Assembly: GCF_014596465.1 (NCBI RefSeq)
Contig: NZ_MECK01000609.1
Coordinates: 1-40,881 of the forward strand
Length of the DNA stretch: 40,881 nt
Reading direction: 5' to 3'
DNA from: Streptomyces sp. CBMA123
GTDB lineage: Bacteria > Actinomycetota > Actinomycetes > Streptomycetales > Streptomycetaceae
Part shown: one piece after another, positions 1-7,037 of the stretch
Position numbering within the stretch: the stretch's first letter is position 1
Layout: each line of letters starts with the position of its first letter
The notes under the pieces: generated by a model
Database searches by the model: none
What the model was told of the DNA's origin: nothing
Seen by the model: the letters and a program-made list of their open reading frames with translations, nothing else
Translations under genes and position numbers: made by a program

Positions 1-1083
1 AGCCCCCAAACCCCCCGCCCCCACGCGCCCCCCCGCCCCCCCCCCCCCGCCCCCCCCCCACACAACGCCCCCCCCGTCTCCGCCGCCTTCGTCCGGATCA
101 CCGGCTCCAGCGGGCGGTTCGAGGGCAGTTCGGCCGAGGACGGCATGGCGGTGGACCCGCACGGCAGGTTCCGGATCGGGTCGGTCTCGAAGGTCTTCAC
201 CACCACCGTCGTCCTCCAGCTCGCCGCCGAGGGCCGGATCGACCTGGACGGCACCGTACGGCAGTACCTGCCGGACTTCCCCTACGAGGGGGTCACGGTC
301 GGCCAGCTGCTGAACCACACCAGCGGACTGCCCAACGGCTCCAACGCGCCCTGGGGCGACGGCACCACCACCTGGTTCGAGGCCCACCGCCTCGACTCGT
401 TCACCCCCGAGCAGGTCATCGCCACCATGCAGGGTGCCCCGCTGGGCTTCCAGCCTGGCACCGAGCAGCAGTACAACGGCATGAACACCTTCGTCGCCGG
501 GCTGATCGTCGAGAAAGTCACCGGCCGCAGCTTCGCCGACGAGTTGCGCGATCGGATCATCCGACCGCTCGGCCTGCATGACACCGCCCTCCCGGACGGC
601 GACGACCCCGAGCTGCGGCACCCCGCCACCCACCCCTACCTGACCGTCCCCGACGCCGACGGCGGCACCCACCGCGCGGACGTGACCGAGCAGAGCCCCT
701 GGCCCTGGGCCGAGGGCGGCATGATCTCCAGCGCCGCCGACCTGGACCGCTTCATGACCGCGCTGTTCCGCGGTCGCCTGCTCCCCGCCGCCGAGCAGGA
801 GAAGCTGTTCACCGTCCCCGACGTGCCCGTCGCCGCCCACGGCGGCCACTGCCCGGACGGCAAGGCGTGCATGAGCATGGGCCTGGAGCGCCTGGAGTCC
901 CACGGCATCACGGCCTGGGGCAAGACCGGCTCCCGCCCCGGCTCCACCAGCGGCGTCTTCGCCACCCGCGACCTCTCCCGCAAGGTCGTGTACTCCGTCG
1001 ACCCGACCGCCCTGAACGGTGACGAGATGCCGTACGTCCTCGGGCTGGTGGCCGCCTCCTTCGGTCTGAGCTCGGTGGTCTGA
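1..1083 (+). CDS. Serine hydrolase, beta-lactamase/DD-peptidase fold (5' partial)
   Basis: A class C beta-lactamase/D-Ala-D-Ala carboxypeptidase-like hydrolase cut by the window edge. The frame is open from base 1 and sequence before the ATG at 145 (codons for VSAAFVRITGSSGRF) already looks like this family's first strand, so 145 is not the true start. The SxxK nucleophile motif is S-V-S-K at 181-192. The usual Y-x-N is read as Y-N-G followed by MN, so the motif Asn is replaced by Gly if the alignment is right. A KTG triad lies in WGKTGSRPG near the C terminus. Family members act outside the cytoplasm on peptidoglycan or on esters and amides; the substrate here cannot be told. Bases 1-60 are almost pure C and encode Pro/Arg, which may be contig-end noise. 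Fold is confident, function is not. Confidence 0.85.
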   Translation, partial: SPQTPRPHAPPRPPPPAPPPHNAPPVSAAFVRITGSSGRFEGSSAEDGMAVDPHGRFRIGSVSKVFTTTVVLQLAAEGRIDLDGTVRQYLPDFPYEGVTVGQLLNHTSGLPNGSNAPWGDGTTTWFEAHRLDSFTPEQVIATMQGAPLGFQPGTEQQYNGMNTFVAGLIVEKVTGRSFADELRDRIIRPLGLHDTALPDGDDPELRHPATHPYLTVPDADGGTHRADVTEQSPWPWAEGGMISSAADLDRFMTALFRGRLLPAAEQEKLFTVPDVPVAAHGGHCPDGKACMSMGLERLESHGITAWGKTGSRPGSTSGVFATRDLSRKVVYSVDPTALNGDEMPYVLGLVAASFGLSSVV

Positions 1084-1134
1084 CGCGTCCTCGACGTCAA
1101 GTCGGACCGGGGCGGAGCCGGGGCCGCGTCTCCT

Positions 1135-1175
1135 CCTCCCTTGCGGCGAGCCGCAGTTGGCTCTCGCGGGGGAGG
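1135..1175 (+). terminator. Hairpin after the serine hydrolase
   Basis: An outer stem CCTCCC (1135-1140) / GGGAGG (1170-1175) encloses an inner GCGAGCC/GGCTC-type stem around a GCAGTT loop. It lies about 55 bases past the stop and before the next start, as expected for a factor-assisted actinobacterial terminator. There is no T tract. Confidence 0.45.
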
Positions 1176-1230
1176 GGGTCGGGCCGCGGGGTGGAGGCGG
1201 CGGCGGGGTGGTGTCCGCGACGGTGGACGC

Positions 1231-1749
1231 ATGCTGATGAACATCCCGGTCGGTGACACCGAACGCCCCGTCCCCGCGTGGGCCCTGCGCCTAGCCAAAG
1301 CCCTGCCGCTCGTCCTCCTGCCGCACTGCCTGTGGCGGCTTCCGTTCGCCTTCGGCTTCGAGATGGGCACGGTCGAGTCGAGCCGCCCGCCCCTCACCTG
1401 GTGGGCCACCCCGTACGTGTTCGGGCTGAGCCTGGTCACCGAGGCTCTGGCGCTGCTCACCCTGGGGCTGGTCAGCGGCTGGGGCGAGGTGTTCCCCCGC
1501 TGGGTGCCGGTCCTGCGGGGCCGCCGGGTGCCGCCGATCGGGCCGCTCCTCGGCACGCTGCTGGGCGGGCTGGTGCTGTTCGGCCTCTTCGGGCTCCAGC
1601 CGCTCGCCTGGATCGGGGTCCTGGACGAGGTCGGCTTCAGCAGCGGGTGGTGGGAGGCGCTGGCCCGGGCCTGCATCGGCCCGGCGATGCTCTGGGGACC
1701 GATCACCATCGTCCTCGGTATCGCGTACTACCGCCGTCGTACGGCTTGA
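1231..1749 (+). CDS. Small integral membrane protein of unknown function
   Basis: 172 residues. The ATG at 1231 is chosen because GGTGGA lies just upstream and the Gly/Arg-rich stretch encoded before it does not look like protein; an ATG at 1237 is possible. Hydrophobic segments at about residues 14-34, 55-75, 98-120 and 140-165 suggest four membrane passes, with a basic loop (VLRGRRVPP) between the second and third. Similar unnamed membrane proteins are common in Streptomyces. Nothing in the neighbourhood suggests a job: the gene is alone between the serine hydrolase and a convergent gene. Its stop codon lies in the first unit of a 9-bp tandem repeat. I do not recognise a function. Confidence 0.75.
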   Translation: MLMNIPVGDTERPVPAWALRLAKALPLVLLPHCLWRLPFAFGFEMGTVESSRPPLTWWATPYVFGLSLVTEALALLTLGLVSGWGEVFPRWVPVLRGRRVPPIGPLLGTLLGGLVLFGLFGLQPLAWIGVLDEVGFSSGWWEALARACIGPAMLWGPITIVLGIAYYRRRTA

Positions 1750-1799
1750 ACCGCCTGTACCGCCTGAACCGCCTGTACCGCTTGAACTGCCTGAACCGC
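1746..1799. repeat. 9-bp tandem repeat, six units
   Basis: Six consecutive 9-mers: ttgaaccgc, ctgtaccgc, ctgaaccgc, ctgtaccgc, ttgaactgc, ctgaaccgc. The array starts at the stop codon of the membrane protein gene and ends just before the terminator. Confidence 0.9.
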
Positions 1800-1805
1800 A
1801 CCGGA

Positions 1806-1836
1806 CGCGGGAAGTCGGACCGGCCGACTTCCCGCG
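1806..1836. terminator. Strong bidirectional terminator hairpin
   Basis: A perfect 13-bp stem: CGCGGGAAGTCGG (1806-1818) pairs with CCGACTTCCCGCG (1824-1836) around a 5-base loop. It sits between two convergent genes and can serve both. Confidence 0.85.
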
Positions 1837-1847
1837 CCGCCGGCTGC

Positions 1848-2852
1848 TCAGTGGGTCCGGTAGTACTCGCCGACGGCCGCGAAGGCCTCCTTCGGCTCCC
1901 AGGGCAGGCCGGGACGGTCCTCGTACACCTTGACCAGGCCGTAGCTGGCGAGGTCGAGGTCCTCGCGTGGGTCGCCGTCGGGGCGGTGGACGAAGTCGTA
2001 CAGGGCGAAGGTGAAGACGAATGAGGCGTCGATGCCGCCGGCGTCGAAGGCCTCCAGCAGCTCGCGCAGGTACCCGGCCTGGCCGGGCTCGTCACGTTCG
2101 TAGCGGCCGTTGAGGCGCACCGGGCCCTCGGCGTCGTACTCGACGACCTCCAGGCCGAGGGCGCCCCGGTCGCCCGCGCCGCGGTAGGTGGCGGAGCCGA
2201 ACTCGGTGACGGCGACCGGCTTGCCCTGGGCGGTCAGCTCGCGGACGCCGTCGGCGAAGCGCTCGGCGGTCGAGGCATCCCGGTACAGGTCGAGGGAGAC
2301 CAGGTCGAAGGGCGTCCAGTCGACCCGCTCCAGCGGGACGGCGGCATAGCTGACCGGCCCGGTGAAGTGCGCGCGGATGGTGGCCACGGCCGTACGGAGG
2401 AAGGCGTTGACCTTGGTGCTGACCGCGCCGAGGTGCTCGCGCACCGCCTCCGGCCGGGCGAGCAGCGCGACCCGTTCGTCCGTGCTGTCACCGGGCAGGA
2501 AGCCCGGGTTCATCAGGCTCAGCTCGGCGCCGGCGAGGAACACCACCTCGGCCCCGTTCCGCCGCAGCCGTTCCGCGCGCTCGGCGCAGTCGGCGAACAG
2601 CTCCAGGATCGCCTCCTCGTCCAGCTCCAGAGGGTACGGTGAGTACCAGATTTCCAAGCCCAGCTCGGCGGCGTACCCGGCGGCGAGCTCGATCCGGTCC
2701 GGGTCGCCGCCCATGATCCGGACGGCGGTGCAGTGCAGTTCGTCCCGAATGATGCGCAACTCCCGTTCGACGAGCTCCGGGTCGAACCGCTTGCGGGAGC
2801 AGGCCCCGTCCCTGACGAAGCCGGTGTCGTAACTGATTCCCTTGGCGCGCAT
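1848..2852 (-). CDS. TIM-barrel glycoside-hydrolase-like protein (often misnamed abortive infection protein)
   Basis: 334 residues. It reads as a (beta/alpha)8 barrel of glycosidase type: the strand-end motif VTEFGSATYRG (TEFG) resembles the nucleophile segment of clan GH-A enzymes, and FLAGAELSLMNPG could hold the acid/base Glu. There is no signal peptide, so it acts in the cytoplasm. From memory, close homologues in Streptomyces carry the automatic label 'abortive infection protein', for which nothing in the sequence argues. The ATG at 2852 has AGGCAGGGG upstream. It is divergent from a TetR gene and the 111-base gap holds a perfect palindrome, so it is probably that regulator's target. Substrate unknown. 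Confidence 0.75.
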   Translation of the reverse strand: MRAKGISYDTGFVRDGACSRKRFDPELVERELRIIRDELHCTAVRIMGGDPDRIELAAGYAAELGLEIWYSPYPLELDEEAILELFADCAERAERLRRNGAEVVFLAGAELSLMNPGFLPGDSTDERVALLARPEAVREHLGAVSTKVNAFLRTAVATIRAHFTGPVSYAAVPLERVDWTPFDLVSLDLYRDASTAERFADGVRELTAQGKPVAVTEFGSATYRGAGDRGALGLEVVEYDAEGPVRLNGRYERDEPGQAGYLRELLEAFDAGGIDASFVFTFALYDFVHRPDGDPREDLDLASYGLVKVYEDRPGLPWEPKEAFAAVGEYYRTH

Positions 2853-2883
2853 GGCCCCTGCCTTCGATGGCGGATCGGAACTT

Positions 2884-2904
2884 TACGGTACTGGCAGTAC
2901 CGTA
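2884..2904. promoter_or_regulatory. Perfect palindromic operator for the divergent TetR
   Basis: TACGGTACTG (2884-2893), one centre base, then CAGTACCGTA (2895-2904): a 21-bp inverted repeat without mismatch. It lies 31 bases before the glycosidase-like start and 59 before the TetR start, the usual place for a TetR dimer site controlling both genes. Confidence 0.85.
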
Positions 2905-2963
2905 GTTGCCGTGGCCGCAGGATGGCAAGAAGGATGGGGCGGCACACAGGAGAGGACGGGACC

Positions 2964-3554
2964 ATGGCCGGGCAGACACGGCGGCGCGGGGCGGCGCTGG
3001 AGGAGGCGATCCTGCACGCGGCGGTCGCGGAGCTCACCGAGTCCGGGTTCGCCGGGCTGACCATGGACAAGGTCGCCGCCCGCGCGGGCACCAACAAGAA
3101 CGCCATCTACCGGCGCTGGCCGAACCGCCTCGCCCTCGGCATCGCCGGCTACAAGCAGCTCGCCAAGGCCGCCCCGCTCCCCGACACCGGTGAACTGCGC
3201 GGCGATGCCCTGGAGTTGCTGCGCCAGGCGAACCGGCACTGGAGCTCCCCGCTGGGCGGCGTGCTGCGCGAACTGCTGGCCGCGGCGGGCGGCGCGACGG
3301 AGTTCCTGGCACAGCTGCAGGACCAGTCCGGCGACGCCGCGGCCGCCCCCTGGCTCACCGTGCTGGGCCGGGCCGTCGCCCGCGGCGAGGCGGCGCCCGA
3401 GGTGTTGCACCCCCGGGTGGCGACGGTGGCGGTGGTGCTGCTGCGCAACGAGTTCGTGGTGCGCGGGGTGCCGAGCGCGCCGGACGACGTGCTGGTGGAG
3501 ATCGTGGACGAGGTGTACCTGCCGCTGGTGCGGCGCCGGGGGGCGGCCGGCTAG
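2964..3554 (+). CDS. TetR/AcrR family transcriptional regulator
   Basis: 196 residues. The N-terminal helix-turn-helix is clear at about residues 13-57: LEEAILHAAVAELTESGFAG, then LTMDKVAARAG and the recognition helix TNKNAIYRRWPNR. The C-terminal half is a helical ligand/dimer domain (LLRQANRHW, VLRELLAAAGG, VEIVDEVYLPL). The ATG at 2964 is preceded by AGGAGAGG at 2949-2956; longer upstream reading runs through the operator and is not coding. It likely represses itself and the divergent gene through the 2884-2904 palindrome. Ligand unknown. The gene converges on another TetR gene only 16 bases downstream. Confidence 0.93.
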   Translation: MAGQTRRRGAALEEAILHAAVAELTESGFAGLTMDKVAARAGTNKNAIYRRWPNRLALGIAGYKQLAKAAPLPDTGELRGDALELLRQANRHWSSPLGGVLRELLAAAGGATEFLAQLQDQSGDAAAAPWLTVLGRAVARGEAAPEVLHPRVATVAVVLLRNEFVVRGVPSAPDDVLVEIVDEVYLPLVRRRGAAG

Positions 3555-3570
3555 GGCAGAAAAGGGGGGC

Positions 3571-4212
3571 TCAGTCCTCGGTCGGTCCCGGTGAGGCGTT
3601 CCCGGTGACCAGGGTGTCGGCCAGTCGCTCGGCGACGGCCGCGTCCAGCGGGCCGTGGCCGAGCAGGAAGCGGTACCAGAACACCCCGTAGACCTGGTCC
3701 GTGATCAGGTCCAGGTCGGCGTCGTCGGCCAGTTCGCCGCGCTCGCGGCCGCGGGTGAGGAGTTCGTGCAGCGCGGTGCGCCGGGTGGCGGTGAAGGTCT
3801 GCATCAGGTCGGCCAGGTGCGGGTCGCGGGCGGCCTCGCGGACGACGGTGCGCAGCGCGGATGCGGTGGTGCCGCGCTGGGCCGCGTCGAAGGTGGTCCC
3901 GATGAAGGCGCGCAGGTCGGTGCGCAGGGCGCCGGTGTCCGAGTGGTCGGAGACGTCCTGGCCGGCGCGGTCGGTGAGGGCGTCCAGCAGGACGGCGCCC
4001 TTGGAGGGCCACCAGCGGTAGACGGTCTGCTTGCCGACGCCGGCCGTGCGGGCGATGGCGTCGATGGTGACGGGCGTGCCGTCGGAGTCGGCGAGCAGGT
4101 GCAGTGCCGCGTCCAGGATCGCCCGGTGGGCGGCCTCGTTGCGCCGGCGGCCGGTGTGCGGGCGCGTGGCCGGGTCGGCCGGGTCGGCCTGGAGGTCTTC
4201 GGCGTCGTTCAT
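3571..4212 (-). CDS. TetR/AcrR family regulator of the adjacent SDR gene
   Basis: 213 residues. DNA-binding domain at about residues 23-70: RNEAAHRAILDAALHLLAD, VTIDAIARTAGVGKQTVYRWWPSKGAV. The C-terminal domain contains DAAQRGTTASALRTVVREAARDP and the helix LDLITDQVYGVFWYRFLLGHGP, typical of TetR proteins that regulate a divergent oxidoreductase or efflux gene. The ATG at 4212 has AGGGAGAAAGGGA upstream. The divergent SDR starts 112 bases away and the gap holds a large imperfect palindrome plus a repeated half-site. Ligand not predictable. Alternative function is unlikely. Confidence 0.93.
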   Translation of the reverse strand: MNDAEDLQADPADPATRPHTGRRRNEAAHRAILDAALHLLADSDGTPVTIDAIARTAGVGKQTVYRWWPSKGAVLLDALTDRAGQDVSDHSDTGALRTDLRAFIGTTFDAAQRGTTASALRTVVREAARDPHLADLMQTFTATRRTALHELLTRGRERGELADDADLDLITDQVYGVFWYRFLLGHGPLDAAVAERLADTLVTGNASPGPTED

Positions 4213-4239
4213 CGTGGGTCCCTTTCTCCCTGTCCCCGC

Positions 4240-4295
4240 TTGACAAGACTAGCAGTCTCGACAATCATCATTACCGGAACTGCCGGTCTCGACAA
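4240..4295. promoter_or_regulatory. TetR operator region with overlapping divergent promoter
   Basis: An imperfect palindrome has TTGACAAGACT (4240-4250) facing AGTCTCGACAA (4254-4264), 9 of 11 positions matching about a 3-base centre. The half-site GTCTCGACAA recurs at 4286-4295, 31 bases on, about three helical turns. On the minus strand TTGTCG (4295-4290), a 16-base spacer and TAATGA (4273-4268) form a plausible promoter for the TetR gene, overlapping the sites. Confidence 0.7.
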
Positions 4296-4324
4296 GTTCT
4301 CGTACCAGCCGGAAAGGCAACACC

Positions 4325-5068
4325 ATGAGCACTGCATCGAACCTCTTCGCCGGACAGCACGTCGTCGTCATGGGCGGCAGCTCGGGCATCGGCGAGGCCA
4401 CCGCCACCGCCTTCGCGGCGGACGGTGCCGAGGTCGTGATCACCGGCCGCGACCGCGAGAAGCTGGACGCCGCCGTCGCCCGGATCGGCGGCAAGACCAG
4501 CGGTGCCCGGCTCGACGCGACCGACCCGGCCGCGCTTGCCGCCTTCTTCACCGAGGCCGGCACCGTCGACCACCTGGTCGTCGCGGTCAGCGGCGCGGCC
4601 GGCAGCGGCCCGTTCGCCCAACTGGACCTCGCCGACCTCGCCCACGGCTTCGACGCCAAGTTCTGGCCGCAGGTCCGGGTGCTCCAGGCGGCCCTGCCGC
4701 ACCTGCGCAAGGACGGCTCGGTCACCCTGATCACCGCCGCCTCGGCCCGCGCCGCTTTCCCCGGCACCGCCGGACTGGCCGCGATCAACGGCGCCCTGGA
4801 GGCGATGGTCCCGCCGCTGGCCGTCGAACTCGCCCCGCTGCGGATCAATGCCGTCTCGCCCGGCGTCATCGACACCCCGTGGTGGGACCGCGTCCCCACC
4901 GAACAGCGCACCGCCCTCTTCGACGGCCTGGCCGCCACCACCCCGGCCGGCCGGGTGGGCCGCCCCGAGGACGTCGCCCGCGCGATCCACATGTTCGCCG
5001 CCAACACCTTCGTCACCGGCGTGGTGCTCGACTGCACCGGCGGTGCCAACCTCCCCACCGGCCGCTGA
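4325..5068 (+). CDS. SDR-fold protein lacking the catalytic residues
   Basis: 247 residues with a Rossmann fold. The cofactor motif MGGSSGIG (residues 16-23) and the SDR tail RINAVSPGVIDTPWW are intact. Aligning on the FPG turn (ITAASARAAFPGTAGLAAIN against the canonical SS..FPG..YSASK), catalytic Ser becomes Ala138, Tyr becomes Leu151, Lys becomes Asn155, and NNAG is read VSGAAG. All four tetrad positions are therefore changed, as in the Lin1944-like subgroup of SDRs as I recall it. It may bind NAD(P) as a sensor or structural protein, or use a different chemistry. GGAAAGG lies before the ATG. It is divergent from a TetR gene and probably under its control. Confidence 0.88.
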   Translation: MSTASNLFAGQHVVVMGGSSGIGEATATAFAADGAEVVITGRDREKLDAAVARIGGKTSGARLDATDPAALAAFFTEAGTVDHLVVAVSGAAGSGPFAQLDLADLAHGFDAKFWPQVRVLQAALPHLRKDGSVTLITAASARAAFPGTAGLAAINGALEAMVPPLAVELAPLRINAVSPGVIDTPWWDRVPTEQRTALFDGLAATTPAGRVGRPEDVARAIHMFAANTFVTGVVLDCTGGANLPTGR

Positions 5069-5109
5069 CCCACTGGTCGCTGACTCACTGGTCGTTGGCC
5101 GATCGGTCG
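5065..5109. repeat. 15-bp tandem repeat at the SDR stop codon
   Basis: CTGACCCACTGGTCG (5065-5079) is followed by CTGACTCACTGGTCG (5080-5094) with one difference, then by a degenerate third copy to 5109. The first copy contains the SDR stop codon. Confidence 0.75.
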
Positions 5110-5133
5110 CAGGCCACTCCCTGCCCCCATACG

Positions 5134-5175
5134 CGGACGGCCCGGCCCGGGAGCACTCCCGGGCCGGGCCGTCCG
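5134..5175. terminator. Bidirectional terminator, 20-bp perfect palindrome
   Basis: The arm at 5134-5153 (CGGACGGCCCGGCCCGGGAG) is the exact reverse complement of 5156-5175. It folds as a very stable GC hairpin with a tight loop and separates convergent SDR genes. Confidence 0.88.
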
Positions 5176-5262
5176 TCGCAGCATCGCGGCGTCGTGGCGT
5201 CGGGCAGGTGGGCGGCCTCGGCTCCCACGAACCCTGGGCCGGGCGTCACGACACCCGAGGCG

Positions 5263-6669
5263 TCACCACTCCGCCACCCGGTAGTCCTTGAGGAACACCC
5301 CCGACACCGGGTGCCCGGCCTCGCCGCGGACGATCGGGTCGTAGACCCGGGCGGCGCCGTCGACGATGTCCAGCGGGGTGCGGAAGCCCCGGGCGGCGAT
5401 CCGGGTCTTCTTGGGTGCCGGATTCTCGTCGGTGATCCAGCCGGTGTCGACGGCGCACATGTGGACGCCCTGCGGGGCGAGTTCGGCGGCGCTGGTGCGG
5501 GTGAGCATGTTGAGCGCGGCCTTGGCCATGTTGGTGTGGGGGTGGCGCGCCGTCTTGTTGCGGACGGCGAACCGGCCCTCCACCGCCGTGACGTTGACGA
5601 TGTAGCGGGCGGGGTGCGGGGAGGCGAGCAGCAGCGGCAGCAGCCGGTCGCAGAGCAGGGCCGGCGCCAGGGCGTTGACCAGCTGGGTCTCCAGCACCTC
5701 CGCCGGGTCGAGCGAACCGAGCGTGGTGGACCATGAGTTGGCGGGCGCGAGGTCGGGCAGCAGGCCGGCCTCGTCGGTGAGGTCCAGCAGGGAGCCTGCG
5801 CCCGAGGGCAGTTGGGCGAGGTCGGTGAGCGGACGGAACCCGGGTGCGTGGGTGACGGCCCGGCGGTCGGCGCCGGGCAGGGCGGTGGACTCCCCGGCCG
5901 CCAGCAGGGCGTAGGACTCCGGCGGGCGGCGCAGGGTCTGCGCGGCGTTGTTGACCAGGATGTCCAGCGGCCGTCCGTCCGTGCGCAACTGCTCGGTCAG
6001 GCCGAGGACTTGGCGCGGGTCACGGAGGTCGATGCCGACCACGGTCAGCCGCTCCCACCACTGCTCGCTGCCCTCGACGGCGCGGAAGCGGCGGACGGTG
6101 TCCTGTGGGAAGCGGCTGGTGAGGATCAGCTCGGCGCCGTCCCGCAGCAGCATGAGTGCGAGCTGGAAGCCGATCTTCACCCGCCCGCCGGTGAGCAGCG
6201 CCCGGCGTCCGCGCAGGTCGGTGCCGAGGGCTCGGCGGGCGGTGTTGTCGGTCGCGCAGTCCGGGCAGAGCGAGTGGTAGAAGCCGTCGACCTGGCGGTA
6301 GGCCTGTTTGCAGACGTAGCACTTGCGCGGGACGAGCAGGTCGCCGACCGGCCCGCCGGGGGCCGGGGCGAGCGGTGTGTCCTCGCGGCGGTGCCTGGCG
6401 CCGGTCGCGGTGGCGGCGAGCAGCGCGGCGTCGGTCTGCCGGACGGCCTCCTTGGCCTCCTGGCGGCGGCGCTTGCGGCTCTCCATCACGAAGGAGCTGA
6501 GCTGCCGTTCGGCGACCAGCCGGGTGCGGTCCTGGGAGGGGAGGGCGCGCAGCCGGCCGAGGGTGCGGCTGAACGCGCTGAGTTCCTCGGGGGTGAGGCC
6601 CGCTGCGCAGGCGGCTTCGCTGGTCACGGTGTTGATGGTCAGCTGGTGGTGGTCGTCCCGGACCGTCAT
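5263..6669 (-). CDS. Zinc-knuckle/SDR fusion oxidoreductase-like protein
   Basis: 468 residues. The N-terminal part (1-105) is helical and very basic around SRKRRRQEAKEAVR. A four-cysteine knuckle follows: C117-x2-C120 and C135-x2-C138. The SDR domain begins near residue 153 with LLTGGRVKIG (159-168) and NNAA (240-243), and is interrupted by about 90 extra residues before VNALAP. The active site reads NVTAVEG and HTNMAKAALNM: Lys383 is kept, but the Tyr position is Thr379 and the Ser position is Ala362. From memory the HTNMAKAALNM form is conserved in a family shared with fungi and plants, so this is a family trait rather than decay. The ATG at 6669 has GAGGGAG upstream. Substrate unknown. 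Confidence 0.85.
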   Translation of the reverse strand: MTVRDDHHQLTINTVTSEAACAAGLTPEELSAFSRTLGRLRALPSQDRTRLVAERQLSSFVMESRKRRRQEAKEAVRQTDAALLAATATGARHRREDTPLAPAPGGPVGDLLVPRKCYVCKQAYRQVDGFYHSLCPDCATDNTARRALGTDLRGRRALLTGGRVKIGFQLALMLLRDGAELILTSRFPQDTVRRFRAVEGSEQWWERLTVVGIDLRDPRQVLGLTEQLRTDGRPLDILVNNAAQTLRRPPESYALLAAGESTALPGADRRAVTHAPGFRPLTDLAQLPSGAGSLLDLTDEAGLLPDLAPANSWSTTLGSLDPAEVLETQLVNALAPALLCDRLLPLLLASPHPARYIVNVTAVEGRFAVRNKTARHPHTNMAKAALNMLTRTSAAELAPQGVHMCAVDTGWITDENPAPKKTRIAARGFRTPLDIVDGAARVYDPIVRGEAGHPVSGVFLKDYRVAEW

Positions 6670-6763
6670 GTCCGCTCCCTCGCTCCTTGCAGGTGGGAGG
6701 GACTGTAGTTGACGGCCCGGGAGGATGAGATGCCAATTTCCTCCGGCGTACCGGCCGGGGGGC

Positions 6764-6955
6764 TCAGCCGCAGTCGGTGGTGAGCGAGCCGGCCCGGCGG
6801 CCGTCCAGCTGGTGCGGGCCGAAGCCGTTGAGCTCCTGCTCGTCACCGGCGAAGCGGGGCTGGTCGTTCAGCCGGATGATGCAGCCGAAGTCGTCCGGGA
6901 GCGGGTCGACGGCCGAACGCGGGAAGATCGGCGGCTCCAGGCGAACGGTCCGCAC
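6764..6955 (-). CDS. Small hypothetical ORF or 3' remnant of a larger gene
   Basis: 63 codons from a GTG at 6955. Nearly every third base is G or C (exceptions are GTT, CGT and GGT codons), as in the real genes here, and the peptide (PRSAVDPLPDDFGCIIRLNDQ...FGPHQLDGRRAGSLTT) is compositionally natural. No good ribosome site precedes it and the frame stays open upstream towards the chitinase terminator, so it may be the tail of a deleted gene. I do not recognise it. Confidence 0.35.
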   Translation of the reverse strand: MRTVRLEPPIFPRSAVDPLPDDFGCIIRLNDQPRFAGDEQELNGFGPHQLDGRRAGSLTTDCG

Positions 6956-6986
6956 CCACGCGCTCCACGGGCGCGCGCCACCTGTG

Positions 6987-7025
6987 CCGGGGTGCCGGCG
7001 GCCTCCCGGTCCGCCGGCACCCCGG
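6987..7025. terminator. Chitinase terminator hairpin
   Basis: A perfect 15-bp stem CCGGGGTGCCGGCGG (6987-7001) / CCGCCGGCACCCCGG (7011-7025) with a 9-base loop, 13 bases beyond the chitinase stop on the minus strand. Confidence 0.85.
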
Positions 7026-7037
7026 TCCGCCGTGGCG

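Noticed and set aside
1848..2852. Abortive-infection (phage defence) gene
   Set aside because: The name is inherited in databases; the sequence shows a glycosidase-like barrel, no Abi or CAAX motifs, and no defence genes nearby.
3655..5736. 693-codon plus-strand frame
   Set aside because: It runs through a TetR gene antisense, the SDR in another frame and a terminator palindrome; no conserved domain is read.
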